Of a DNA stretch of 64,000 nt, positions 32,023 to 42,419 are shown piece after piece (position 1 is the first letter of the stretch; every line of letters begins with the position of its first letter). Made by a program: the position numbers and the translations under genes. The notes below the pieces were generated by a model that was given only the letters and a program-made list of their open reading frames with translations, made no database searches and was not told where the DNA came from. This stretch comes from Tenebrio molitor (Eukaryota > Arthropoda > Insecta > Coleoptera > Tenebrionidae): assembly GCF_963966145.1 (NCBI RefSeq), contig NC_091049.1, positions 11,408,001-11,472,000 on the forward strand, written 5' to 3'.

Positions 32023-33297
32023 TGTTACGTTATTATTTTCTCCTTAACTACTCCACCAACAAGAGAAAACTTAAATCTCCCAACTTCACCGGGGGAAATT
32101 TAAATAACGATTTCTGAGACTGATTGGTTCCAGGTCCGGCACATAAACACACTTACGTCTCGAGAGCGAGGCTGTTGAAGTAGAAATGATGCTATACAAA
32201 CACGGTGTTCTACCAGGTGTTGGACAGAAACACAGATGTAATAATGAGAGTGTTTAATATTCCTTTCCTAACCTTACAGGCGACAAGTAACTATTTAACT
32301 CCAACTTAGATGCCGCTGCGGGCGAAACACAGTCGACTATGTAAGGTGATGCTAGGATACAAACCAAGTGTTATTCCAAAATGAACAAATTAAAGTTTTG
32401 AGCCTTGAGACCAAATAGAACTAACCAAAGTTAACAATATAAAGGCGAGGTTATGAGTGAACTGATGGTTCTCAAAATAACACGCTGAAGGCGCTTAAAT
32501 ACTAGTTAAATTCACAAACAGTGCCGGTACTACCAGGCTATATTTCGAAATTTACAAATGACAAATCAATGAAAATTAGACGATAACTTCCCTTACACCG
32601 GGTCTGGGGCTTGAAATCCAAGAAGAGTCCCTGGAAGAGCGAGCTGGAGGAAGGTCCTCCGAGTCCTTCTTCCGCCGCTGGTCTATCACGCCGTCCGTAT
32701 CCTCGGAAAGTCCTCGGGGTCCTTCCTCCCCTCGACCCTTCCTAGGAATAGGCGTAAATTAGTCAATGTTAGCCCCGGTGTAAAAAAATATAAAATGATA
32801 AAATTGATAAAAAAAATTCCGAGAGCCAGCGAGCGCGTCGTTTCTGGCGAGGTCACTCCAGGTCTGATAACTCAATCAATGTAAAAGAAATGAGCCAAGA
32901 TGGCGGACTGCAAAAGAAAGACGCTGAAGGACCTTGCCAGATATGAGTTGCTCCTGAACTCGGGTTCCTCGGCCGGGGACAGTCCGGTGCGAGGTCCTGT
33001 TCTCTGGTGGGATCCTTGGGGATGACGCCGGCCCAACAGGGCGGTGAAATTAATCCGCTGAAGCGTAGGGTCGATGACCCTCGTGAAGGAAGCCTTTCTC
33101 CGCCGCGACGTTTCGGTTGGAATTCCTCTAGGACGGTTTCCCAGCCGATTCGGTCCTCCTCCACGGGTTCGCCAGCACCTGTTGCACACTGAAAACACCC
33201 CCTAATCTCTCCCTTTGAACACAACACTCACACACGGATCGGTCGTGACCTCTGACCTGAACTAGTCGAGAACCCCTGACATGGCGTCTGCTCCACC

Positions 33298-33305
33298 TTT
33301 ATATA
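33298..33305 (-). promoter_or_regulatory. TATA box of the LTR
   Basis: TATATAAA on the minus strand, 62 bp downstream of the heat shock element; a start site would be expected near 33270-33280, where TCAGG occurs. Confidence 0.6.
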
Positions 33306-33366
33306 TTTTCCCCTCCTCTCGCCGAATTGACGCGGCCGGTACCGGAAGTCGGGGTCCGAGAGCCCG

Positions 33367-33389
33367 TTCTGGAATGTTCTAGAACGTTC
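33367..33389 (-). promoter_or_regulatory. Perfect five-unit heat shock element
   Basis: Plus strand: TTC, GAA, TTC, GAA and TTC at 33367, 33372, 33377, 33382 and 33387, each separated by exactly two bases (TTCTGGAATGTTCTAGAACG, then TTC). This is the ideal HSF trimer site. Confidence 0.85.
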
Positions 33390-33441
33390 TCGCCTTTACG
33401 ATTTACCGCGAAATTTAAATCGTAACAATACCTATGTTACA

Positions 33442-34380
33442 TGTCAAAATATCCGAAAACAGTAGCTACCAGCTAGTAGATTTTGATGCGAAGTAGAAGC
33501 TTTTTGCAAGCGCTCTCATTACGAAAGTGTTTTTTCATTTAAATCAAAAAAGAGAGTTAAACGTTCAGACTCAAATGTGATTTTGGACATTTTAAATTCA
33601 AAGTGACATTATTAACAAATCGATTTTCAAAAATAGCTAATTTCATTTTTTGTTGAAACGGTTTCATTTATCGTGGAATGGCTCTTTTACAATTATTGCA
33701 ATCAATAAAAAAGCGAAATATGTAGTTAGTTTTAGTCACAGGTTTTAATTCACTGAGTTCTCGTCACGGCACGGATGAAAGCATGATGAAAATATTTTGA
33801 AAATGAAAGGTTCTCGGACTAGTCGTACTTCTCGTCGAGTCAATCCAATAGCCATTGATGCGCTCAGCTTCCACGAGGGAAATTTAAATTTAAATGTGAG
33901 CATACTAAGTTAGGCTGTGGCTAAGGTGCCACACACGTCACTACAGTATCAAAGAGAATCGAGTTCCTGTAGTTCAGAAAATAGTTTTGTACAAACTAGT
34001 AAGTGCCATATTTTTTCTTTCCTAGTTTTTCTCTAAAATATCTCCTTGGTACTAGCAAAAATCACTAGGTTTGAGACTTGTTTCAAATTCGTTCAGAAAG
34101 TCAAAACTCGTCTGCTAAAATCTCCAGCAATTGAGAAAAAATCTCCAAGTTGGCAACACTGCTCTCCTCTGCCGGCTGTGTACGTTGCTTTTGTTAGCTC
34201 GGTAGCCCGATGGTGGGGCTGCGCGCGGCCGCTGACTCGCGAACTGTGGCGGTGGGAAAGCTCGGTTCGGATGTCGGTATCCGGAGGAGATACGGGTTCC
34301 GGGCACTGACCTCTATAGAGGTCAGTGGTTCCGGGGCGAATGTTATGGATACGGTCGGTGCGGTCGGTTTCGCGCTAATT
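33442..34380. other. No gene recognised; CG-rich patch and palindrome
   Basis: AT-rich until about 34180, then CG-rich to 34400. CACTGACCTCTATAGAGGTC AGTG at 34304-34327 is a perfect 24-bp palindrome. The patch could be a promoter region or part of the THAP-bearing element to the right. Confidence 0.4.
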
Positions 34381-34382
34381 TT

Positions 34383-34930
34383 TCATCGTGGCCCGAAGAA
34401 AGAACGGAATTTTTCCGCCACCGGGAGCGGTGTCCCAGTAACTTCGTTACAATTTGTACAAATTTTTCTCTTTTTGGATGGGGGTTCGTTTATGGGTGTA
34501 TCAGGATTGCACAGTAAATGTCTTTTTACATCCGTTTTTAGTGTAGCCATTCCGGTTTCTAAGGTTGCATTTTCAGTGGTGGATAAAATTTCATTCGGAA
34601 CTTGACTAACCTTCTCTCGATTTTCTTGTAACTGTGCATCCAGATTTGTATTAAAGCAAAATGAGGGTAAAGCGCATTTATGCAACCTTACTGTAACGTG
34701 TTTGTAAAGCACTCTGGATTAAAATGATCTCCGCAAGGGTAATTTGTCTTTGATAAATTAAACCCTCAAATCAATTGTTGTCGGAAGATATCATGCCATT
34801 TATGTACGCGTTCATCCTTTGGGAATTAAAAAAAATGTTTATTTACATATTTGTTGTCAGTAATATTTGTTAAGTATACATTCTGACAAGAGAGCGCACA
34901 GCATCTGTATCGAATTTTACCTGGAACGCT
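34383..34930 (-). pseudogene. THAP-domain protein remnant
   Basis: Minus strand from 34930: MSVPGKIRYRCCALSCQNVY, then HFF-stop-FPKDERVHKWHDIFRQQ, then NLSKTNYPCGDHFNPECF. This is a C2CH THAP zinc finger (Cys pair, FP, KW, CxxHF). Frameshifts and stops break it, and the chain goes on as a Ser/Thr-rich segment to PINEPPSKKRKICTNCNEVT and the stop at 34383. THAP fingers occur in host proteins and in P-type transposases; the rest of the protein is too short to decide. Confidence 0.6.
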
Positions 34931-35590
34931 CATTTTGAAACCTATACTTACAAAGCTACAAAGCTACATTCTAAACTAATTTGCAATACTTACAATAGGT
35001 TTACATGCTATCACAGAAATAACTAGGAAAAAAAACTAAATTATACCTTCCATATCTGCATTTGTAGTTCTTTTGCTATGTTCTTTCGACATCAGCACAG
35101 TGGTACGTTCCTTGTTCCTTATAGTCTCAGTTGTCACTAGGTATTCTAATCAACTAATCATTCTTCTAATACCTAATAAACTTACAACGTTTCATACCTG
35201 CCCTTAATTCATATCGACATCAATGCTGTGGTAAGTTTTTTGTAGTTCCAGCTAGCTGTCGGTGGCTATTCTAATACCTAACCTGATCTGATTGGAATGG
35301 TTTCAGTTTTTGATCACATGCCGCTTGAAACGCTCTCACAAACACCGTAGTTAAAACAGTATCTTATAGTTGAGATAGTTGGCAAGAATGTGAAAAAGTT
35401 AGGTTAGTTTGTTTATGGAATTGCCGGTATCAATTTTATAATTTCATCGGCTCCCGCTAGTGAGCAACGAAGAGGTCTACCAATATAGGGCGTCGCATGA
35501 GTGAAATAAAGATAGCTATTGAGCGCTTGTTGCCCCGTTTGCCTATTTGATCCGACACTCTCGTTTACTATTACGTTCTCTCTGGTAAGA
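34931..35590. other. No gene; old local duplication
   Basis: Blocks at 35087-35150 and 35217-35278 resemble each other (CATCAGCACAGTGGTACGTT versus CATCAATGCTGTGGTAAGTT, later TATTCTAAT). Nothing coding. Confidence 0.45.
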
Positions 35591-35816
35591 ACGTATACAG
35601 TGTGGAAACTACTTATGGAATAAATTCAGTAATTTGAAACCTAATGACATTTGTCGAAAACGCTGAAACAGGTCAATTTTTATTTCTCATAGTGCTTATT
35701 TCAAGTTAGTTCACTTGTTCATGACGTCATCCATTTTTGAGTTATGACCTCATCAGCAATTTTTTTAAATGACAATCCCCACTTTTTTCTTTTGTTTTTG
35801 ATGGACCTTCCTACTA

Positions 35817-38402
35817 GGGGAGAGAGGGGTAAAATAATCCCTCTAAGAAAGAAAAATTGATTTTTCTTAACGTGTTGAGTGAATTTGTGCGTAACTATAT
35901 ACATCGCTTTTATCCATCATTTAGCTACTCAAAAATATTTTTATTGGCGCCTTCAAGCTTCTGAATTTATATATATGTATAAATAATTGGGTAGTTGCAA
36001 AAGGATCATTTTGTACACAGGTTTGGGTAAAATGATCCCACACTAATAAATGCACAAAAAAGTTATATTGGATGAACAAAAGTTAAAAAAATACCAAATC
36101 TTCAAAATTTTAATAGGCGTTTGGATGAATTAGCATTATGAGATGAATTTGTTAGACAAAGGTCGCAGATGAAGTCATCCCAGGCGTTTTCATCTATTCC
36201 TGCACAAGCGTCATGAGCCCATTGACGACACCGTGAGCATTGTATCCACCCTTCGCCTTCGATAGAATTTCCATAGGGTTCAGAACAATAAATACAGAGT
36301 GCACCATTTTCCTGTTCTGATTCTTCGCTGCTACTTTCTGCAAGCTTTTTGGGAGGCCCTTTTTTTGATTTTTTTGGGTTGCATTTTCCTTTCTTGTTTT
36401 TTCTTGTTTCTTCCTTAGCAGCTTTTTGTTTTTTTTCTTCTGTTAAATTATCTTTGTAAGGCGTACTGGTTAACAATACGGTACCTACAGATTTCCTTTT
36501 CCTCTGTGCTCGGGGTCCACTTATTTTAGGTAAGGGCCTAAGTGTGATAGGACCGGCTTTGGTAAACGACGTATCGTGAGTCTTATCAATTTCAACATCC
36601 TCAGTCTTATTTGGACTAGTGTTACTTGTACTGGCTTCACCTAAATCAGTGGCATTTGCTTCAACATTTTCAGATAACTCAATCTCAGTTGTTTCTTTTT
36701 CATCCGTGGTTTCAGCCGCTATAAAATCTAAATCATTAAAAATACCACTGTTGTAAGGCACAATCCCTGTTTTTTTAAATGCATTAATCGCATTGGCTGG
36801 AGTGCAAGCCTTTAGATATCCCTCACAAAAAATTTTACTTATTTGAAAGGTTGTTATAGTCCTGCCAGGGTTGTTGTTTAGCCATCTTTCAAGTGCATGA
36901 TCTACAGCTGTACTAAGTGGAAACATAATTCCTACATCTAGTGGCTGGAGCTTGTGCGTACAGTGTGGAGGTAAACATAAGATAGAAACAAAATTGTCCT
37001 TTGCTTTAACGATGACATTTAAATTTTTTGTATGGGACAGATGCCCATCTAAAATTAGAAGAACTGGATCTTCTGGCGAAGGTTTTGCAAAAGACAAAAA
37101 ATGTTCAAACCATAAGGAAAACACTTCTTCTTTCATCCAGCCAGATTCATTGCATGCAAAGATGGTACCTGGAGGAGCTCCATCTTTTAATTCAGGTTTC
37201 ATTCTCTTTCTACTAAAAATAATCATTGGTGGAAGAAACATGCCACCAGCTGACATACATATCACTGCAGTTGATGATTGTCCACGTTCTGCGGAAGTAA
37301 CACGGCCAACTTGCTTGCGACCTTTTTTTGCAAAAGTTTTCGAATTGCGTCCGGGAACGGTGGACAATGAAGTTTCGTCCACATTGTATATTCTATGAGC
37401 TGGATAGTTGTGCTTTTGGTATTCAGCTTTTAATAAATCAAAGAATTTTGAAACAACCGGTTTATTAAAAGCTTTTGCTCGAGCAACCGATGTTGCTTCT
37501 GGGACACGCAGTGATAATCCAGGATGTCTCTTTTGGAAACCAAATAACCAGTCTCGACCAGCAATTTTATTTTCAAGTGAAAATGGGTGATTAGCAATAC
37601 CATTTCGTTCAGCAAGTTGATATGCTAAACTTCGAACATCATGGGTAGTTAAACCATACATTCTCACTTCCATGTCCAAAATGTAATTTACCAATTCTTC
37701 TTCCTGTTCAGCAGAGAAGACTGTCTTTCTGCTGCCCAATATTTTTTTGTGAGTGTTAGTAATAACATTCCTACTCCTCACTCGACGTTTTAAGGACATT
37801 ACAGGAACTCCAAAATTTCTGCTAGCGGTTTTTATTGGCATTCCTTGGTTCTTGACTGCGTTAATTGCACTTTCCATGCTCCGCTCTGACCAATTTTGCC
37901 TTGTGGTCTTTCGTATATACGTACGAGGCATTGTGTAGACTGAAACAAAACTTATTTACTTAGAAATCGTTGAGGAGGGTAAAATGATCCCCGGGATCAT
38001 TTTACACCCTACTATGCAGGATCATTTTACCCCACACCGCATGTCTCACATTTACTTATTTTTTTTTAGGTTAAATTTGCGAAAAAATGTGATGATATTG
38101 CAGTATATCGAAAGTTTACAAAATGCTCTAATCACAAATGAATGCAATTTTACAACTACGTCGCAGTAAGTGTACTTACAATGGTAACAAAAGCCGGTTG
38201 GCCTTATATCAATGTCACAAAAAATAAATACTTCACTCTGCTGACGCTATGCGTGCTAGCTTTGGAACAATACTGGGTGCCCTGACTGCAACTGCATCTG
38301 TAAGTGATGTTGTAATCAATTTCCGCTAGATTGCGCTAACCATTCTGTCGTCATTGAGAGGGATCATTTCACCTGATAGGATCATTTTACCCCTCTCTCC
38401 CC
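35817..38402 (-). mobile_element. Pogo element F, complete
   Basis: Ends GGGGAGAGAGGGGTAAAATA (left) and, reverse-complemented, GGGGAGAGAGGGGTAAAATG (right), flanked by TA (35815-35816, 38403-38404). Subterminal copies of GGATCATTTTAC in both orientations lie near 35830, 36003, 36027 and near 37979, 37994, 38018, 38361, 38379. It carries one intact gene. Total length 2586 bp. Confidence 0.95.
36102..37931 (-). CDS. Pogo transposase with C-terminal PHD-like finger (609 aa)
   Basis: One uninterrupted frame. An N-terminal Psq-type HTH (SMESAINAVKNQGMPIKTAS) and CENP-B-type second HTH (KTVFSAEQEEELVNYILDME, FGFQKRHPGLSLR) precede the DDE_1 core: IYNVDETSLSTV (Asp about 185), PVLLILDGHLSHTKN (Asp about 295) and HCTHKLQPLDVGIMFPLS (Asp about 332), the DDD triad of pogo. 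NAFKKTGIVPYN follows, then an acidic and Lys-rich linker (KKGKCNPKKSKKGPPKK, a likely nuclear signal). The end is CIYCSEPYG ... WIQCSRCRQWAHDACAGIDE ... FICDLC, a PHD-like finger with the C4HC3 pattern. It cuts and inserts at TA. It is a strong candidate for an active enzyme. Confidence 0.95.
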   Translation of the reverse strand: MPRTYIRKTTRQNWSERSMESAINAVKNQGMPIKTASRNFGVPVMSLKRRVRSRNVITNTHKKILGSRKTVFSAEQEEELVNYILDMEVRMYGLTTHDVRSLAYQLAERNGIANHPFSLENKIAGRDWLFGFQKRHPGLSLRVPEATSVARAKAFNKPVVSKFFDLLKAEYQKHNYPAHRIYNVDETSLSTVPGRNSKTFAKKGRKQVGRVTSAERGQSSTAVICMSAGGMFLPPMIIFSRKRMKPELKDGAPPGTIFACNESGWMKEEVFSLWFEHFLSFAKPSPEDPVLLILDGHLSHTKNLNVIVKAKDNFVSILCLPPHCTHKLQPLDVGIMFPLSTAVDHALERWLNNNPGRTITTFQISKIFCEGYLKACTPANAINAFKKTGIVPYNSGIFNDLDFIAAETTDEKETTEIELSENVEANATDLGEASTSNTSPNKTEDVEIDKTHDTSFTKAGPITLRPLPKISGPRAQRKRKSVGTVLLTSTPYKDNLTEEKKQKAAKEETRKNKKGKCNPKKSKKGPPKKLAESSSEESEQENGALCIYCSEPYGNSIEGEGWIQCSRCRQWAHDACAGIDENAWDDFICDLCLTNSSHNANSSKRLLKF

Positions 38403-38404
38403 TA

Positions 38405-38851
38405 CCTTTTTTTTTCTTAAAAAAGGAGACACGATTACTGAAGCCTATTATGCGTCTCTTTTAACTAAATTGAGGGAAAATATTAAACTGAAACGCAGAG
38501 GAATGCTCAGCAACGGTGTCCTGCTCCAACACGACAATGCCTCGCCGCACACGTGCGTTGCAGCAACTTCAAAAGCGGCCGAATTGGGTTTCCAAATTTT
38601 GCCATATCCACCATATTCACCTGATTTGGCAGCCTTACCACTTATTTAAGGACTTAAAGCAACATTTACGTGGAACGCATTTCAAAGATGATGTAAGTGT
38701 TCAAAATGCAGTTACCCAATGGGTGAAGGATCAAAATGCAGACTTCTATAAAGAAGGGATTTTAAAGTTGAAGCATCGGTGGCAGAAATGTATAGATCTG
38801 CAAGGTGACTGGATAGAAAATGTTAAAATTGTACAAAACGTTTCAAAATAA
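38405..38851 (+). pseudogene. Mariner transposase C-terminal half
   Basis: Reads DTITEAYYASLLTKLRENIK, GVLLQHDNASPHTCVAATSK (HDNA holds the second Asp), then GFQILPYPPYSPDLAALPL, where the third Asp is present, and after a frameshift LKQHLRGTHFKDDVSVQNAV, FYKEGILKLKHRWQKCIDLQ GDWIEN. This is a DD34D mariner. The N-terminal half is deleted: the left terminal region joins directly to DTITEA, with pogo F inserted exactly at the join. Confidence 0.8.
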
Positions 38852-38879
38852 GAATCATATTAATCCCTGAGGAAGGCAA

Positions 38880-39565
38880 AATTTTTCTCGGTCCCCTCGT
38901 AGCTAAATTAATTATTTTTTTTAAGACCCGCCATATCTAATTATGACGAATGAAAGAAATCGAATAGTGGCTTGCATACCTCAACTCACTTCAACCGTTA
39001 TGGTGCAATTATCATCTGAGGAAGAATCTGGTTCTTCTAATGACTGATGAGGAAGAAATTATTGTATTGCTAAGGGCCGGTTGTACCAAATTGGTTTAAC
39101 TTCAGTTTATCTCCCAGTCTAGATTAAAGTTAGACCATTTTGTTGTACGAACGGTGACTGAGGGTTGTCTAAGCATTGAACGTGGTTTTCAGTGATCGAC
39201 TGATATCTATCGATCAAGGATGGATCAGTATCATTTTGACATTTATTTGATAGGTCACAATTTATACGTTAAAATAATAACATGGTGTGGATACCAGAAT
39301 GTGATGAAGATGAAGATTTTCTAGAGCTTGTTGAAATCGTAAACATGTCGTATATAAAAATAACGTCAATATAACGTTTCATTTTAGATTAGAAATCCAA
39401 GATTGGCTCAAACTTTCAGGGTACGCCCAAATAATTTTGATTCATTATTTTTCTACACTTGAATACTGATGAATAATGATAGGTAGCGATTAATAATATT
39501 AATTAAATTAAATTCAGCGGATAAAGGTTACACACTTTTAAATTTAAGTGATAATATAATTTCAG
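38880..39565. other. Mostly non-coding; faint Harbinger start
   Basis: At 39281 the plus strand reads MVWIPECDEDEDFLELVEIV NM, like the start of some Harbinger transposases, and 39076 has GGGCCGGTTGTACCAAATTG, which may be a transposon end. Neither could be extended. Confidence 0.3.
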
Positions 39566-40107
39566 ATATTGTTGAGCCAAATATACCTGACACTATAGCA
39601 AATATAAAAGAAAAGTCTTTACATGGGAGATATTTTAAAGAACTAGAACAACCAGAAATTAATATTCAAGCTTCTCATGCATGGCTTAAAAAATCAAATA
39701 TTCATCCTGAGACTGAGGGTTTTATATTTGCAATACAAGATCGTGTTATAAATACAAGAAATTATAAAAAACACGTATGTGGTTTACAATCGATCATTGA
39801 TAAATGTAGGATTTGCGGAACTGAAGGGGAAACCATTGAACACATCATTTCTTCTTGCACCGTTTTGGCTCAAAGCGAATATAAAAAACGTCATGATATA
39901 TTCGCAAAAATTATACACATGAATTTAGCAGTTAAATTCAACTTATTAAAGGATACACAACCACATTATATTTATAAACCAGAAAGTTGTTTGGAAAATG
40001 ACAATTACAAATTATATTTTGATCGTACAGTTTTAACTGACATTCATATTCAGCATAACAGACCAGACATTATTATTTTAAATAAACAACAAAAGCAAGC
40101 ATATCTT
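39566..40107 (+). pseudogene. LINE polyprotein C-terminal fragment
   Basis: An open stretch without stops: SLHGRYFKELEQPEINIQAS, AWLKKSNIHPETEGFIFAIQ DRVINTRNYKKHV, then DKCRICGTEGETIEHIISSC (a CxxC-H-C zinc motif), HMNLAVKFNLLKDTQPHYIY, ENDNYKLYFDRTVLTD and HNRPDIIILNKQQKQAYL. This is the C-terminal region of insect non-LTR reverse transcriptase proteins. No start or upstream reverse transcriptase is present. It stops where the inverted repeat at 40108 begins. Confidence 0.65.
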
Positions 40108-40968
40108 GATGATTTTTTTTTTAATGTGTGTATTTATATTTTATTTGAAATCAGAAACATTTTGTTTGGGGCACGTAAATATTTATATTGTTTAAACAAT
40201 AATTTGCTATTTATGGAAAAAAATCCGTTTTCCACGATTTTTTTCCAAAGATTTTTTTTATATGGAAACTGAAGTATAAAGAGTAGTTGTTAAGTTAAAA
40301 TTTCTAGTAAAAAAAAAACAATTTTTACAACAAAAAACAATAAAAATGCAACATAAAACCAAATGCATAGAACATTTTTTACCCATTCGTGTCTTTCTGA
40401 ACAGCTTAAACAATGACATAGTTAAATCAGACAGTGTAGTTCTTTTTATAAATAAATTACAAAAATATCCTCTGGAAATTCATAGCCATTATTACAATTA
40501 AGTAGTGCTTATAGGTGGCCCGGCCGCGACTCGAACGAAGCAAACAGTGAAATACATCTGTTGGAAATCCTACACTAAAGCTTGCTAACTTAATTTCTGG
40601 GAATAAATCAGGCTAATGCCTTTATTCCTCCAATTAATAATAATAATTATTATTATTATTAAAAAAAGGCTATATTAGAATATAGCATTTTTTTCCGAAT
40701 CACGAGATAGATCTCGTGATTCGGAAGTCACGTGAAGCCATTGGTCCCGGTCTATTGAGTTGGTCATCACGCCCCTCATAGATTTGTAAACCAGTCCTAG
40801 ACTGTGTAACAACATTTTCAACATTATTTTTATTATTATTATTATTACATCTTAACCCTCCACCACCCGGCGGCACGGCAATTTTGCCGGAGTACATACA
40901 CTATTACGGATAATACTATCAAGTAATAGTGCAGTGCTTATCAACATAATTACCGGCGTCTCGCCTCC

Positions 40969-41095
40969 ACATTTTGACTTTTTTGTGTTTTATGTTCTGT
41001 GTCAATGTTAAGGAATTTCCTCACGATATGACATGAGTATAATAATATACCTTTTTGAATTTCAACCACCAATGTGTTCTCTAAGTCCAAAATTT
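40969..41095 (+). repeat. Dispersed repeat, copy 1 of 2
   Basis: TTTTGACTTTTTTGTGTTTT followed by ATGTTCTGTG, AAGGAATTTCCTCACGATAT and ATGAGTATAATAATATAC occurs again at 63605-63725 with few changes. Confidence 0.85.
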
Positions 41096-41148
41096 TTAAA
41101 TTTTTAAAAAGAGATTGCGGTACTATTCCCGTTGCTGAAATTACATAT

Positions 41149-41214
41149 TATTAATTGATTTTTTTTTTAATAAAAATATTAAAATTAATATTTTTATTAA
41201 AAAAAATCAATTAA
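41149..41214. repeat. AT-only palindrome
   Basis: ATTAATTGATTTTTTTTTAA and TAAAAATATT pair with the inverted half ending AAAATCAATTAAT; a nearby direct repeat of TACTATTCCCGTTGCTGAAA occurs at 41121 and 41225. Confidence 0.8.
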
Positions 41215-42419
41215 TATTATAATATACTATTCCCGTTGCTGAAATTACATATTATTAATTGATTTTTTTTTAATTATTATTAATTTTTATTAATTGGAGG
41301 AATAGAGGCATTAGCCTGTTTTATTCCCAGAAATTAACTTAGCAAGCTTTAGTGTAGGATTTCCAACAGATGAATTTCACTGTTTGCTCCGTTCGAGTCG
41401 CGGCCGGGCCGCCTATAAGCACTACTTAATTGTAATTATGGCTATGAATTTCCAGAGGATATTTTTGTAATTTAAACAACTACACTGTTTGATTCAACTA
41501 TGTCATTGTTTAAGCTGTTCAGAAAGACACGAATGGGTAAAAAATGTTCTCTGCATTTGCTTTTATGTTGCATTTTTATTATGTTTTTTGTTGTAAAAAT
41601 TGTTTTTTTTACTAGAAATTTTAACTTAACAACTAGTCTTTATACTTCAGTTTCCATATAAAAAAAATCTTTGAAATAAATATCGTGGAAAACGGATTTT
41701 TTTCCATAAATAGCAAATTATTGTTTAAACAATATAAATATTTACGTGCCCAAACAAAATGTTTCTGATTTCAAATAATATATAAATACACACATTTAAA
41801 AAAAAAATCATCAAAATCGGAGCTGTTTCTGAGGATTAAGAAGTAAAAACCTTCATTGACTCGACTACGTATAGAAATTTTAATTTTGATTGGGTGCGGA
41901 GATAAAACTAGATAAAACTAAAATAGTGGGAATTTCTTCATAAACTTGCTTTTTGTCAACAAGCTGGGGGATGGCAATTCGAACATTTAATTCCATAATT
42001 TTAAGAACTTACACAGTTTTTGACTTGTTTTTGTTCGTTATAAAATTTATTTTTTCCAACTTTATTTTTTTTTTCTCAAAAATTTCCGTATGTAAGGTAA
42101 CAAAATTTTTATACTGGCATTTAGACAATTAAAAGGGCTATCAGAATCAAGAAAAAAATAGGGGGTTTATATTTAAAAAAACTATCGATGACGTCATAAC
42201 TCGAAAACAAATGACTGCTTGGAATTTTATTTTGTATTAAAATATGTATTTTTATAAACTAAGATTGACCTGTTCAAAGATTTTTTCGAAAAAAATTTTG
42301 TTTAATTTTTAATGAATTTATTCCATACTTTTGCCGCTCACTGTATAATGTAAAAAACGAGGTAATAAACAGTTCTTAAACGTATAGACAATAAAATTTA
42401 ACTCTCTGAAATTAATAAT

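Larger units (their letters stand above)
29690..33441 (-). mobile_element. GC-richer LTR retroelement, left end truncated
   Basis: The minus strand has, in order, a 1419-bp LTR (33441-32023), a primer-binding site (32022-32005) and about 2.3 kb of internal sequence whose CG-rich composition stands out from the AT-rich surroundings. I recognise no gag, protease, reverse transcriptase or integrase motif in any frame. No second LTR is present before composition changes back near 29690. It may be a non-autonomous or truncated LTR element; a host heat-inducible non-coding gene is the main alternative. Confidence 0.5.
32023..33441 (-). mobile_element. Long terminal repeat, 1.4 kb
   Basis: On the minus strand it starts TGTAACATAGGTATTG and ends AATAACGTAACA, immediately followed by the primer-binding site. 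It contains a heat shock element, a TATA box and, downstream, a 124-residue open frame (33227-32853) of unknown nature inside the likely R/U5 part. Confidence 0.6.
40108..41813. repeat. 1.7-kb inverted repeat with about 535-bp arms
   Basis: Left arm 40108 to about 40640 and right arm about 41270-41813 are inverted copies with few differences (GATGATTTTTTTTT start, GTAAATATTTATATTGTTTA, AAATTCATAGCCATTATTAC and more). The spacer (about 40641-41270) is unrelated and contains a dispersed repeat and AT-rich palindromes. The arms contain GTTCGAGTCGCGGC on one strand, which resembles a tRNA B box. No coding capacity. Confidence 0.85.
35598..42343 (+). mobile_element. Mariner element shell with long inverted ends
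   Basis: Left CAGTGTGGAAACTACTTATG, right reverse complement CAGTGAGCGGCAAAAGTATG; both then share GGAATAAATTCA, ACAGGTCAATNTT and TTATGACGTCAT-type blocks over about 200 bp. TA flanks (35596-35597, 42344-42345). It contains the mariner transposase tail, the pogo F element, a LINE fragment and a large inverted repeat. Similar ends occur at 61800-62011. Confidence 0.7.

Noticed and set aside
33007..33227. Overlapping frames on both strands inside the LTR
   Set aside because: Mutually overlapping, GC-driven, no motif; listed only as a note within the LTR.
36952..37398. 148-residue plus-strand frame
   Set aside because: Lies wholly on the complement of the intact pogo transposase.
41338..41410. 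tRNA gene suggested by GTTCGAGTC
   Set aside because: No convincing A box at the right distance and no cloverleaf could be drawn by eye; kept only as a B-box-like note.
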